DNA of 64,000 nucleotides from an uncultured Pelagibacteraceae bacterium (GTDB taxonomy: Bacteria > Pseudomonadota > Alphaproteobacteria > Pelagibacterales > Pelagibacteraceae). The notes beneath the pieces are model-generated. The model did no database searches. It was not told the DNA's origin and saw only the letters and a list, made by a program, of their open reading frames with translations. The DNA lies in assembly GCA_902593845.1 (NCBI GenBank), contig CACJJV010000001.1:62001-126000 (forward strand), read 5' to 3'. Position 1 is the stretch's first letter; the number at the start of each line of letters is the position of its first letter. Below are positions 55,495 to 64,000 of the stretch, piece after piece. A program made the position numbers and the translations under genes.

Positions 55495-56670
55495 TTAAAT
55501 TCTCTCAACACATATGGCTATGCCCATTCCTCCACCTATGCATAGTGTAGCGCAACCTTTATTCTTTTTCTGTTTTATCATTTCATGAATGAGAGTGACT
55601 AATATTCTAGCACCTGATGCTCCTATAGGATGACCTAAAGCTATAGCTCCTCCATTAACATTAACTTTATTCTCATCAATATTTAACTCTCGTATTACTG
55701 CAATGCTTTGGGCGGCAAAAGCTTCATTAATTTCAAAAAGATCTATATCATTTAAATTCCATTTCGCTTTTTTAACTGCTTCACGCACAGCCTCAATTGG
55801 TCCAAGACCCATCAAAGTTGGATCGACTCCAACTGAGGCCCATGAGATTATCTTTACTAAAGGTTGAATTGATCTTTTTTTTGCCTCTTCAAAGGTTGTT
55901 AATAATAAAGCGGCTGCACCATCATTAATTCCTGATGAGTTTCCAGGTGTCACGGTCCCATCTTTTAAAAATACTGCTTTTAGCTTGCCTAAATCTGATT
56001 TATTAAGATCTTTTCTTGGATGTTCATCTTTCTCAAGATTGATACCAGATTCATTTATTTTAATTAGTTCTTCCTTAAATCTATTGGTATTAATTGCAAT
56101 TTCTGTTTTTTTTTGTGAATTTAATGCAAAGTCATCTTGTTCAACTCGTGAAATATTAAATTTCTTTGCAACATTTTCGGCAGTTACACCCATATGATAA
56201 TTATTAAATGCATCTATCAATCCGTCATTTATCATTGTATCTATCAGATGTTCTTCTAAAATTTTTTTACTATCCCGGTAAAAAATTGAATGTGGGGCTA
56301 ATGACATGTTTTCTTGTCCACCAGAAATTACATTTTTTACCTCTCCTAATTTAATTGATTGATAACCTGAGATTACAGCTCTAAGTCCAGAGCCACAAAC
56401 TTGATTTACTATGTGAGCTGGTTTAGAAATATTTATACCTGCATTTATCGCAGCCTGTCTTGCAGGATTTTGGCCACCACCAGCTGTAAGTACTTGGCCC
56501 ATAATTACCTCATCAATATCATTTTTACCTAATTTATTTTTTCTTAAAATTTCCCTAATAACTATTGATCCCAATTTATCTGCACTTAATTCTTTAAGAG
56601 ACCCTTTATAAGCTCCAATTGGAGTTCTGATAGCTTCTACAATTACAACTTCATTCATTGAATTATTCAT
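55495..56670 (-). CDS. acetyl-CoA C-acetyltransferase (thiolase)
   Basis: VEAIRTPIGAYKGSLKELSAD, NQVCGSGLRAV, NVNGGAIALGHPIGASGARILVTLIHEM, CIGGGMGIAI. Confidence 0.95.
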   Translation of the reverse strand: MNNSMNEVVIVEAIRTPIGAYKGSLKELSADKLGSIVIREILRKNKLGKNDIDEVIMGQVLTAGGGQNPARQAAINAGINISKPAHIVNQVCGSGLRAVISGYQSIKLGEVKNVISGGQENMSLAPHSIFYRDSKKILEEHLIDTMINDGLIDAFNNYHMGVTAENVAKKFNISRVEQDDFALNSQKKTEIAINTNRFKEELIKINESGINLEKDEHPRKDLNKSDLGKLKAVFLKDGTVTPGNSSGINDGAAALLLTTFEEAKKRSIQPLVKIISWASVGVDPTLMGLGPIEAVREAVKKAKWNLNDIDLFEINEAFAAQSIAVIRELNIDENKVNVNGGAIALGHPIGASGARILVTLIHEMIKQKKNKGCATLCIGGGMGIAICVERI

Positions 56671-56742
56671 AATAATTTAAATTTGTCTTAGCATTAAAAT
56701 ACACTAAAAAATGATATACAATAATAAATAAAATTTAAAAAT

Positions 56743-56819
56743 GCGCCTGTAGCTCAACTGGATAGAGCGCTTGGCTACGGACCAGGAGGTTCTGGGTTCG
56801 ACTCCTAGCAGGCGCGCCA
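56743..56819 (+). tRNA. tRNA-Arg(ACG), CCA encoded
   Basis: GCGCCTGTAGCTCAACTGGATAGAGCGCTTGGCTACGGACCAGGAGGTTCTGGGTTCGACTCCTAGCAGGCGCGCCA; anticodon loop CTACGGA. Confidence 0.97.
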
Positions 56820-56834
56820 TTAATAAGATAAATT

Positions 56835-56933
56835 ATGTTGAAATGGTTGATAAAATCTTCACTACAAATGTCTGTTATTTATTTTTTCGTAATTATTCTT
56901 ATAGTTTTAATTATTTTAACTTTTATACTTTAA
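56835..56933 (+). CDS. 32-aa single-TM small protein candidate
   Basis: MLKWLIKSSLQMSVIYFFVIILIVLIILTFIL*, between tRNA-Arg and the thioesterase, 6 nt before the next ATG. Confidence 0.35.
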   Translation: MLKWLIKSSLQMSVIYFFVIILIVLIILTFIL

Positions 56934-56939
56934 CAAATT

Positions 56940-57344
56940 ATGTCTAATTTATTTGAACAAATAAGTTTAAAGCATGGGTTTATGAAACATAATGGTGGTG
57001 TTATGTTTAGAAATATCTCTGAAAACGAATATGAATTTAAATCAGTTATTAATGAAAACCATTTGAATGCAGCAGGTATAACTCACGGAGGATACTTGGC
57101 TGCTTTGATAGATGCTGGGGCTGGAACAGCAGCACACCGTAGTGCTCAAAATGCACCATGTGTAACAATTTCATTAGATCTTAAATATATCGGTGCTTCA
57201 AAAATTGGTGATGAGATTATAGGACATGTAAAAATTTTAAAAAAAACAAAAACTTTAGTATTTTTATTTTGTGAATTAAAATGTAATAACAAAATAATTA
57301 CATCTGCTTCTGGAGTTTGGAAAATTCTTAAAATAAAATCTTAA
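56940..57344 (+). CDS. PaaI-type hotdog thioesterase
   Basis: NAAGITHGGYLAALIDAGAGTAAH...PCVTISLDLKYIGASKIGDEIIG. Confidence 0.88.
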   Translation: MSNLFEQISLKHGFMKHNGGVMFRNISENEYEFKSVINENHLNAAGITHGGYLAALIDAGAGTAAHRSAQNAPCVTISLDLKYIGASKIGDEIIGHVKILKKTKTLVFLFCELKCNNKIITSASGVWKILKIKS

Positions 57345-57518
57345 GACTTTATGTTTGATAGTAATTTGAACAGTTAATCTTATTATGCTAAGCTAAATTT
57401 TTAAAGAATTTGAAATGAGAACTTTTAATAGAACGATTCGGTCATGTTTTAGTCTATTTTTGTTCTTTACGAGTAACTACATCTTGTAGGTAAAATATTA
57501 AATATACCAAAGATAGAA

Positions 57519-59996
57519 ATGAATAAAAATAAAATCACGGCAGTGCTTGGTCCAACAAATACTGGCAAAACTCATTTAGCAATAGAAACTATGCTCTCTT
57601 TCGATACTGGGATGATTGGTTTTCCATTAAGACTTTTAGCTAGAGAAGTCTATGACAAAGTTATTAAAAAAACTAGATATGATGAAGTTGCTTTAATAAC
57701 TGGTGAAGAAAAAATTATACCTTCACATGCAAAATATTTTTTGTGCACAGTAGAGTCAATGCCAATAGATAAAGATTTAGAATTTGTAGGTGTTGATGAG
57801 ATTCAAATGTGTGCAGATCATGAACGAGGTCATATTTTTACAGATAGGTTACTTAATATGAGAGGAAGTAAACTTACAATGTTTATGGGATCCAATACAA
57901 TCAAAGAAATATTTTCAAAATTAAATGATGATATAGAATTCATAGATAGAAAAAGATTATCTAAACTTACTTACTCAGGTCACAAAAAAATTTCACGTAT
58001 TAATAGAAAAACGGCAATTATAGCTTTTTCAACAGAAGAAGTTTATGCAATAGCAGAATTAATACGAAGACAAAAAGGTGGGGCTGCAATTGTTATGGGA
58101 TCTTTAAGTCCAAAAACAAGGAATGCACAAGTAGACTTATACCAATCAGGCGATGTTGATTTTTTAGTGGCAACTGATGCAATAGGAATGGGTATAAATA
58201 TGGATTTAGATCAAGTGTATTTTTCAAATTTAAAAAAGTTTGATGGAAAAAAATTAAGAAAACTAAATCTATCCGAGATAGGCCAGATTGCTGGAAGAGC
58301 AGGTAGATATCTCAATGATGGTAATTTTGGTATCACAGGTGATTGTAAAGAAATTACAGCTGAAGAAGTTGAGCTTTTGGAAAATCATAAGTTTGAAAAC
58401 ATCAGAACGTTATTTTGGAGAAATTCAGATTTAAATTTTAATAACCCCACATTGTTATTAAAATCACTTGAAGAAAAGCCAAATAAAGACTGGCTTAGAA
58501 AGATTCATGAGTGTGAGGATGAGAAAGTTTTAAAGTATTTCTTAAAGAAAATGGACTTATATAATTTTTCAAATTTAAAAGAAAAACTGATGTTATTGTG
58601 GGAATGCTGTCAAATTCCTGACTTTGTAAAGAAAACTTACGGAAACCACATCGATGTCGTTGAAAAAGTATTCAATTTTTTAAACAGTGATAAAGGGAAA
58701 ATACCCGATAATTTTATGCATTTACAGCTTATGAAGTTAGATAAATTGGACGGAAATGTAGATTCTTTAGCGAATAGAATTGCAAATGTGAGAACTTGGT
58801 CATATGTTTCAAATAAAAACAATTGGGTCGAAAACCAAGATTACTGGATTGAAAAAACTAAATTCTTAGAGGATAAACTTTCAGATAGACTTCATGAAGA
58901 GCTTACAAAAACATTTATTGATAAAAGAGCAAGTGTACTTGCCAGAGGTTTAAAACAAGATATGGAGTTTGATACTAAAATTTTAGAAAATAATAATGTT
59001 ATGATTGATGATCAATTTATAGGTAAAATAAATGGACTTAAACTAGAACTAGATCTCAAGAAAGGAGCTTTAGAGACTGATATTAAATCTCTAAAAAAAG
59101 CTGCAAGAAAAACAATAGGACCGGAGCTTGAAAAGAGAATTCAAATTGTGATTGATACAGGTCTTGTTGAGTTAAAAAATGACTCTAGAATATATTGGAA
59201 CAATGCAACAATTGGCAAGTTAATTCCTGGTAAAGATTATTTGAGCCCTAATATAGAATTATTAGTGGATGACATGTTAGAGCAAAACCAAAAAAGTAAA
59301 TTAATTACTTTTTTAGAAAAATGGTTAAAGAATAAAATTTCAACAGTTTTAAAAAGTCTTTACGATTTAAAAGATTTAAAAGATAAGAATTCATCGATAA
59401 AAGCCTTAGCTTATCAACTTTATGAAAATAATGGTGTCATTAAGAGAGATAAAGTAACTGAGTATCTAAAAAAATTAGACCAAAATGATAGAAAAATTTT
59501 AAGAGACCTGGGTGTAAAATTTGGTAGATACCATGTCTTCTTATTTAGATTAATCAAACCAGAGCCAGTTTCGTTAAGAACACTGTTGTGGAAAAATTAT
59601 AATCAAAAATACTTCAATTTAGAACCTCCAACTTTCGGTCTAAATTTCTTAAATGATAACAAAATTCAAAACAAAAATTTTATGCTACTTTGTGGATTTG
59701 AAAAATTTAATAATTTCTATATTAGAATAGACATCTTAGAGAGATTATTTGTACAAATAATAAATTCAGATAAAAAAGATATGAAGGAAATAAAGATGAT
59801 ACCAGAGATGTTAAATTTATTGGGATGTAATAAAGATGACTTTAAAAAACTACTTAAAGCTATGAATTATAAAATTTCAGAAAAAAATAATGAAGTTTTC
59901 TTTAAATATATCCCCAAAAAGAGAGCTAAGTTTCAAAATAAAGAGAATATTAAAGAAAATCCTTTTGGTATTCTAAAAAATTTAAATCTTAATTAA
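57519..59996 (+). CDS. SUV3-like DEAD/DEAH RNA helicase
   Basis: VLGPTNTGKTHLAIETM, GFPLRLLAREVYDK, VDEIQMCADHERGHIFTDRLLNMRG, FLVATDAIGMGINMDL, IGQIAGRAGR. Confidence 0.92.
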   Translation: MNKNKITAVLGPTNTGKTHLAIETMLSFDTGMIGFPLRLLAREVYDKVIKKTRYDEVALITGEEKIIPSHAKYFLCTVESMPIDKDLEFVGVDEIQMCADHERGHIFTDRLLNMRGSKLTMFMGSNTIKEIFSKLNDDIEFIDRKRLSKLTYSGHKKISRINRKTAIIAFSTEEVYAIAELIRRQKGGAAIVMGSLSPKTRNAQVDLYQSGDVDFLVATDAIGMGINMDLDQVYFSNLKKFDGKKLRKLNLSEIGQIAGRAGRYLNDGNFGITGDCKEITAEEVELLENHKFENIRTLFWRNSDLNFNNPTLLLKSLEEKPNKDWLRKIHECEDEKVLKYFLKKMDLYNFSNLKEKLMLLWECCQIPDFVKKTYGNHIDVVEKVFNFLNSDKGKIPDNFMHLQLMKLDKLDGNVDSLANRIANVRTWSYVSNKNNWVENQDYWIEKTKFLEDKLSDRLHEELTKTFIDKRASVLARGLKQDMEFDTKILENNNVMIDDQFIGKINGLKLELDLKKGALETDIKSLKKAARKTIGPELEKRIQIVIDTGLVELKNDSRIYWNNATIGKLIPGKDYLSPNIELLVDDMLEQNQKSKLITFLEKWLKNKISTVLKSLYDLKDLKDKNSSIKALAYQLYENNGVIKRDKVTEYLKKLDQNDRKILRDLGVKFGRYHVFLFRLIKPEPVSLRTLLWKNYNQKYFNLEPPTFGLNFLNDNKIQNKNFMLLCGFEKFNNFYIRIDILERLFVQIINSDKKDMKEIKMIPEMLNLLGCNKDDFKKLLKAMNYKISEKNNEVFFKYIPKKRAKFQNKENIKENPFGILKNLNLN

Positions 59997-60000
59997 AAAT

Positions 60001-60405
60001 ATGTTTTTTAAAAAAGATAATAATGAAAGTAATAATCTATCTAAAGTAGCTGCACTTTTAATTCATGCAGCTAAAATTGATGAAAATTTTTCGAAAAGTG
60101 AAGAAACAATTATAAAACAAGCTCTTTTACAAATAGGTGCGAACGATAAAAATTTAGAAAAAATATTTTTAGATGGAAAAAAAATTGAAGAAAATTCAAA
60201 TCAAATTTTAGAATTTACAAAAGAAGTAAAAAACATGGAGGAAAATGATAAAATAAAAATAGTTGAGACGCTTTGGCGAATAATTTACTCCAATAATGAA
60301 GCAGACATTTATGAGACAAGCTTAATGAGAAGGCTAGGTGGACTGTTATATATTGACAGTAAATTGATGGGCGATATTAAAGAGAGAATTAAAAATAAAA
60401 TCTGA
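60001..60405 (+). CDS. TerB-family protein
   Basis: [30 protein letters not shown]...[31 protein letters not shown]. Confidence 0.8.
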   Translation: MFFKKDNNESNNLSKVAALLIHAAKIDENFSKSEETIIKQALLQIGANDKNLEKIFLDGKKIEENSNQILEFTKEVKNMEENDKIKIVETLWRIIYSNNEADIYETSLMRRLGGLLYIDSKLMGDIKERIKNKI

Positions 60406-60407
60406 TT

Positions 60408-60734
60408 ATGACATACATAGTAAATGATAAATGTATCAAATGTAAATTAATGGACTGTGTTGAAGTCTGTCCAGTAGATTGTTTCTATGAGGGAAAAAAT
60501 ATGCTTGTAATTAAACCTGATGAGTGTATAGATTGTGGCGTTTGTGAACCTGAATGTCCTGTTGATGCTATTAAAGCTGATATAGAACCAGGTAGTGATA
60601 AATGGTTAGAAATCAATAAAAAATATTCTGAGATCTGGCCTAACATAAGCGAGAAAAAAGATCCACCTTCGGATAACGAAAAATATAAAAATGAGCAAAA
60701 TAAGTTTGAAAAATATTTTAAAGAAAACCTTTAA
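60408..60734 (+). CDS. fdxA: 7Fe-type ferredoxin
   Basis: [55 protein letters not shown]. Confidence 0.94.
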   Translation: MTYIVNDKCIKCKLMDCVEVCPVDCFYEGKNMLVIKPDECIDCGVCEPECPVDAIKADIEPGSDKWLEINKKYSEIWPNISEKKDPPSDNEKYKNEQNKFEKYFKENL

Positions 60735-61560
60735 AAAAAAATCAAGTCAAAAATCAAAAAAAAAAATAAAAAAAGTTAAAAAAACAAAAATTATCAAGTT
60801 AAAAAAAATAAAAAAAATTTCAAAAATTCCAAAAATTTCAAAGAAAGTTGAAAAAAAAAGCAAACAGAAAACTGAGACACAAAGTGAAAATTTAAGAATT
60901 CCTAAAAGTAATGAAATTAAACCTGAAATCAAAAAAGTAAAAAAACAAAATACTGAAAAGAGAGAATATAAAATAAAAGATTATGTTGTATATCCTAAAC
61001 ACGGTGTTGGTCAAATTACAGAATTCAAAAAAATTAATATTGGCGGTATAGACGTTGAAACTTATATTATAAAGTTCGAAAAGGACAAAGCTAACGGTAT
61101 GGTACCAGTTAATAAACAATCTCATTTACGTCCACTTTCAACAATTAATCAAGTTAATAAAAGTATTTCAATTTTAAAAAGTAAACCAAAAATTAAAAGG
61201 TCTATGTGGAGTAGAAGAGCTCAAGAATATGAGGCTAAAATTTCTTCTGGTAAAATTTATGAATTAGCCGAAGTAGTAAGAGATCTTAATAAAGGTGATG
61301 ATCTTATGATTGATCAATCTTATAGTGAAAGACAACTATTTGAGAAAGCTTATGATCGAATTCTTTCAGAATTCCAAATTGTTTTAAATGTTTCAAAAGA
61401 AGATACACAAAAGAAACTCGATAAAGCACTTAGAAGAAATCTTAATAAGGAGATAAAGGAGGAGGATAAAAGTGCTAAAACATCGAGTTCAACCACAAGC
61501 ACAAGTGAATTAACCGTTGAAGAGCCAATTTCAGAGGATGATGAACAAATAGAAGAATAA
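60691..61560 (+). CDS. carD: CarD-family transcriptional regulator with Lys-rich N-terminal extension
   Basis: [48 protein letters not shown]; about 90-residue Lys-rich N-terminus; 44-nt overlap with fdxA. Confidence 0.9.
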   Translation: MSKISLKNILKKTFKKKSSQKSKKKIKKVKKTKIIKLKKIKKISKIPKISKKVEKKSKQKTETQSENLRIPKSNEIKPEIKKVKKQNTEKREYKIKDYVVYPKHGVGQITEFKKINIGGIDVETYIIKFEKDKANGMVPVNKQSHLRPLSTINQVNKSISILKSKPKIKRSMWSRRAQEYEAKISSGKIYELAEVVRDLNKGDDLMIDQSYSERQLFEKAYDRILSEFQIVLNVSKEDTQKKLDKALRRNLNKEIKEEDKSAKTSSSTTSTSELTVEEPISEDDEQIEE

Positions 61561-61563
61561 AAA

Positions 61564-61604
61564 AAAACGCCTCTCACACATAAAGTTATGAGAAGCGTTT
61601 TTTA
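61564..61604. terminator. rho-independent terminator, probably bidirectional
   Basis: AACGCcTCTCA-(12-nt loop)-TGAGAaGCGTT flanked by A-tract and T-tract, between convergent carD and the 25-aa ORF. Confidence 0.8.
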
Positions 61605-61621
61605 TAAAGAATACTAAGTTA

Positions 61622-61699
61622 TTATCTTCTTCTTCTTTTTTTAGCTTTTTTCTTAGCTTTTTTCTTAGCCTTCTTTGCTTTTTTTCTTCTCTTAGGCAT
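61622..61699 (-). CDS. 25-aa polycationic protein MPKRRKKAKKAKKKAKKKAKKRRRR, not in ORF track
   Basis: Reverse-strand ORF with strong SD (AAGGGAG, about 6 nt upstream of ATG), TTGACA upstream and terminator downstream. Confidence 0.6.
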   Translation of the reverse strand: MPKRRKKAKKAKKKAKKKAKKRRRR

Positions 61700-61722
61700 C
61701 TTTAGCTCCCTTTTTAGTTAAA

Positions 61723-61739
61723 CGAATCAAATTGATTCG
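61723..61739. promoter_or_regulatory. inverted repeat CGAATCA-AAT-TGATTCG, predicted 5'-UTR hairpin or operator of the 25-aa ORF
   Basis: Perfect 7-bp arms 24 nt upstream of the start codon. Confidence 0.4.
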
Positions 61740-61749
61740 CTATTAACTT

Positions 61750-61779
61750 ATTTTTATTTTTTTATACACGTTATGTCAA
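61750..61779 (-). promoter_or_regulatory. candidate sigma70-like promoter for the 25-aa ORF
   Basis: Reverse-strand TTGACA (61774..61779) with a TAAAAA-type -10 at about 17-nt spacing; -10 is weak. Confidence 0.35.
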
Positions 61780-61897
61780 TTCTTTAATTGAAGTATAAAA
61801 TTTTGAAAAAAAATTTTTATAAAAATATAATTTTAAATTTTTAAAAGTGTAAAAAAGTTAGTGTTTATGCGCTTTATAATCAAATATTTTTAATAAT

Positions 61898-63598
61898 TTA
61901 ATAAAGTTTTTCTAAATCATCTTTATATTTATCTAAAATTTTTTTTCTTTTTAATTTTAATGTTGGTGTTAACATTCCATTTTCAATTGAAAATTCTTCC
62001 TCAATTAATTTAAATTTTTTAACTTTTTCAACTAAAGATAAAGTTTTATTTATATTTTCTAAAAAAATTTCAATTTCTTTTCTATTTTCGGTACTTTCAG
62101 AAACAATTAACGCAACTAAATAAGTTTTTTTGTCTCCATAAACAAAACTTTGTTTAATTTTTTCATTTAAACATAATAAATTTTCAATTTTAGATGGTGA
62201 AATGTTGTCACCACCAAGATTAACTATTATTTCTTTCTTTCTATCAGTAATTTTTAAATTTCCATCTTCTGTGATCTCTCCAATATCACCAGTATGCAAC
62301 CAGCCATTTCTTATTACATCAGTCGTTTCCTTTTTCATGTTCCAATAACCAAGCATGACATTTTCACCTTTAACTAAGATTTCACCATCCGCAGCTATAT
62401 TTACCTGGTTTGTTTTAAAAGGAGGACCTACTGTGTCGATTTTGATTTTTCCAGGAATATTACAACTTACGACAGGTGAGGCTTCTGTAAGACCGTAGCC
62501 TTGGAGTGTTGGCAATCCTATTGCGTTTAAAAATTCTCCAATTTTTTGATCTAAGGCACCTCCCCCAGATACAAAAGCCTTTAGTTTTCCACCAAACTGA
62601 TTTTTAATCTTTTTTCTTACAAGTTTTTCACAAAAAAAATTAATTAATTTTTCTCTCAATGTTAAATTCTCATTATTTAGTTTTTTGGTACCAAGTGAGA
62701 TAGTGGATAATATCAGTTTTTTCTTAAAACCTTTTTGTTTTGAAAAATTCATTGAAATTTTACTGTACAAATTTTGATAAAATCTTGGGACAGCTGTCAT
62801 AATCGTAGGTTTTGCAACGGACATATTGGATAATAACTTCTCTAGACTTTCAGCATAATAAATTTTTGCACCAAGTGAAATTTGAACAAATTGAACTGCA
62901 TGCTCATATGAATGAGATAATGGTAACCATGTTAAAAAAGTAGGCTCACTATCCTGAACTAGTTGGTTTAATATTTCTTGAGCTCCCTCACAATTTGATA
63001 AAATTCCTCCATGACTAAGCATTACTCCTTTAGGATTACCAGTCGTTCCAGATGTATAAATTATACAGGCAAGATCTTTCCTTTCAAGATTTTGATTAAA
63101 ACTTATATGAATATCTGATTTCTTTTTTTTTAAATATACATCAAATATATTTTCTAGGTTCTCAACTCTTTCATTTATATTTTCAATAGATAAAACTTTT
63201 ATTTCCTCTGAAATATATTTTTGTATTTTTTTTAATTGGATTTCATTAGAGACTATACAAATTTTTGGCTTACAATCATTAATGATGTATTCATAATCTT
63301 TCTCTGAATAAGTTGTAAATAGTGGAACCGTTACTCCACCTGCATTCATAATCGATATATCAGAGATAAGCCACTCTGGTCGGTTTTCAGATAATAGTAT
63401 ACATCGGTCTCCATCAGCTAAATTTGTTCTTAAGTATTCAGACAAAATTTGAATTTTTAACGCAACTTGTTCCCAAGTAAAAAAATTTTTTTCATTTTCT
63501 TTTAACCATTTTAAAAATGGCTTATCGGCAACTGAGTTTATTTCTTTATACTTGGAAAAAAAAAGTTCTACTAAACTGTTTATTCTACTTAATTGCAT
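61898..63598 (-). CDS. long-chain acyl-CoA synthetase (AMP-binding)
   Basis: CIIYTSGTTGNPKGVMLSHGG, LQGYGLTEASPVVSCN, NGWLHTGDIGEITEDGNLKITDRKKEIIVNLGGDNISPSKIE. Confidence 0.94.
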   Translation of the reverse strand: MQLSRINSLVELFFSKYKEINSVADKPFLKWLKENEKNFFTWEQVALKIQILSEYLRTNLADGDRCILLSENRPEWLISDISIMNAGGVTVPLFTTYSEKDYEYIINDCKPKICIVSNEIQLKKIQKYISEEIKVLSIENINERVENLENIFDVYLKKKKSDIHISFNQNLERKDLACIIYTSGTTGNPKGVMLSHGGILSNCEGAQEILNQLVQDSEPTFLTWLPLSHSYEHAVQFVQISLGAKIYYAESLEKLLSNMSVAKPTIMTAVPRFYQNLYSKISMNFSKQKGFKKKLILSTISLGTKKLNNENLTLREKLINFFCEKLVRKKIKNQFGGKLKAFVSGGGALDQKIGEFLNAIGLPTLQGYGLTEASPVVSCNIPGKIKIDTVGPPFKTNQVNIAADGEILVKGENVMLGYWNMKKETTDVIRNGWLHTGDIGEITEDGNLKITDRKKEIIVNLGGDNISPSKIENLLCLNEKIKQSFVYGDKKTYLVALIVSESTENRKEIEIFLENINKTLSLVEKVKKFKLIEEEFSIENGMLTPTLKLKRKKILDKYKDDLEKLY

Positions 63599-63602
63599 AA
63601 TT

Positions 63603-63687
63603 TGGTGGGCGAAGAGAGAATCGAACTCTCACTTCTTGCGAAACACGATTTTGAGTCGTGCGCGTCTACCAGTTCCGCCATTCGCCC
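63603..63687 (-). tRNA. tRNA-Leu(CAA), CCA encoded
   Basis: Reverse complement GGGCGAATGGCGGAACTGGTAGACGCGCACGACTCAAAATCGTG...GAGAGTTCGATTCTCTCTTCGCCCACCA; anticodon loop CTCAAAA. Confidence 0.95.
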
Positions 63688-63745
63688 CGATTGTTTAATA
63701 ATTTATTAAATAGTATAAGAACTAAAATTATATTAAAACCAAAAA

Positions 63746-64000
63746 ATGTTTAAAAATCTTTACAAAAAATGTTTAGATTTAGCAGGTCACAAAAGTTCTA
63801 AATATTACTTAGCAATTGTGTCATTTGTTGAAAGCTCTTTTTTTCCTATTCCTCCTGACGTTATGGTTGTTCCGATGGTAATCTCCAAAAAAGCAGATTT
63901 TAAAAAAATTTTTTTTATAACAACAATATTTTCAGTTTTAGGTGGTATGCTCGGCTATTTTATTGGAGCATTCTTTTTCGAGTTTGGATCACATATCATG
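63746..64000 (+). CDS. DedA/YqaA-like VTT-family membrane protein, partial (runs off window)
   Basis: MFKNLYKKCLDLAGHKSSKYYLAIVSFVESSFFPIPPDVMVVPMVISKKADFKKIFFITTIFSVLGGMLGYFIGAFFFEFGSHIM. Confidence 0.82.
   Translation, partial: MFKNLYKKCLDLAGHKSSKYYLAIVSFVESSFFPIPPDVMVVPMVISKKADFKKIFFITTIFSVLGGMLGYFIGAFFFEFGSHIM

Noticed and set aside
60747-61125. Minus-strand hydrophobic ORFs opposite carD
   Set aside because: Phe/Ile-rich artefacts of reading the complement of Lys-rich codons.

Overview
The window is a compact, very AT-rich alphaproteobacterial chromosome segment. Gene content and style suggest Pelagibacterales (SAR11). This assignment is inferred from the sequence; no search was run. 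Most of it is housekeeping: murA-dcd; rpmH-rnpA-yidD-yidC; argB/dapD/dapE; truA-fmt-def; aroK-aroB; bolA-dnaJ-cobS-cobT-regB; gyrB; lepA-pheT-pheS-rplT-rpmI-infC-thrS; gltB-gltD; uppP; aceF-aceE; a SUV3-like helicase; fdxA-carD. There are four tRNAs: Thr-GGT, Ser-GGA, Arg-ACG and Leu-CAA. The clear accessory segment is about 23.5-32.85 kb, a surface-glycan or nucleotide-sugar island between gyrB/tRNA-Ser and lepA. The most interesting object in it is a RuBisCO-like protein (29595..30854). It is encoded in a translationally coupled operon between two paralogous nucleotidyltransferase-like genes, one of which appears to have lost its nucleotide-binding signature. They are followed upstream by a short GDPD-like protein and a GT17-like glycosyltransferase. 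I know of no described system with this combination. Other notable points: an E1p (AceE) with an N-terminal lipoyl domain; a SET-domain protein next to a histone-deacetylase-family protein; a CarD with a histone-H1-like Lys-rich N-terminal extension overlapping fdxA; a 25-aa polycationic ORF with its own promoter, 5' hairpin and Shine-Dalgarno; a GyrB lacking the Gram-negative TOPRIM insertion; and several small ORFs missing from the supplied track.
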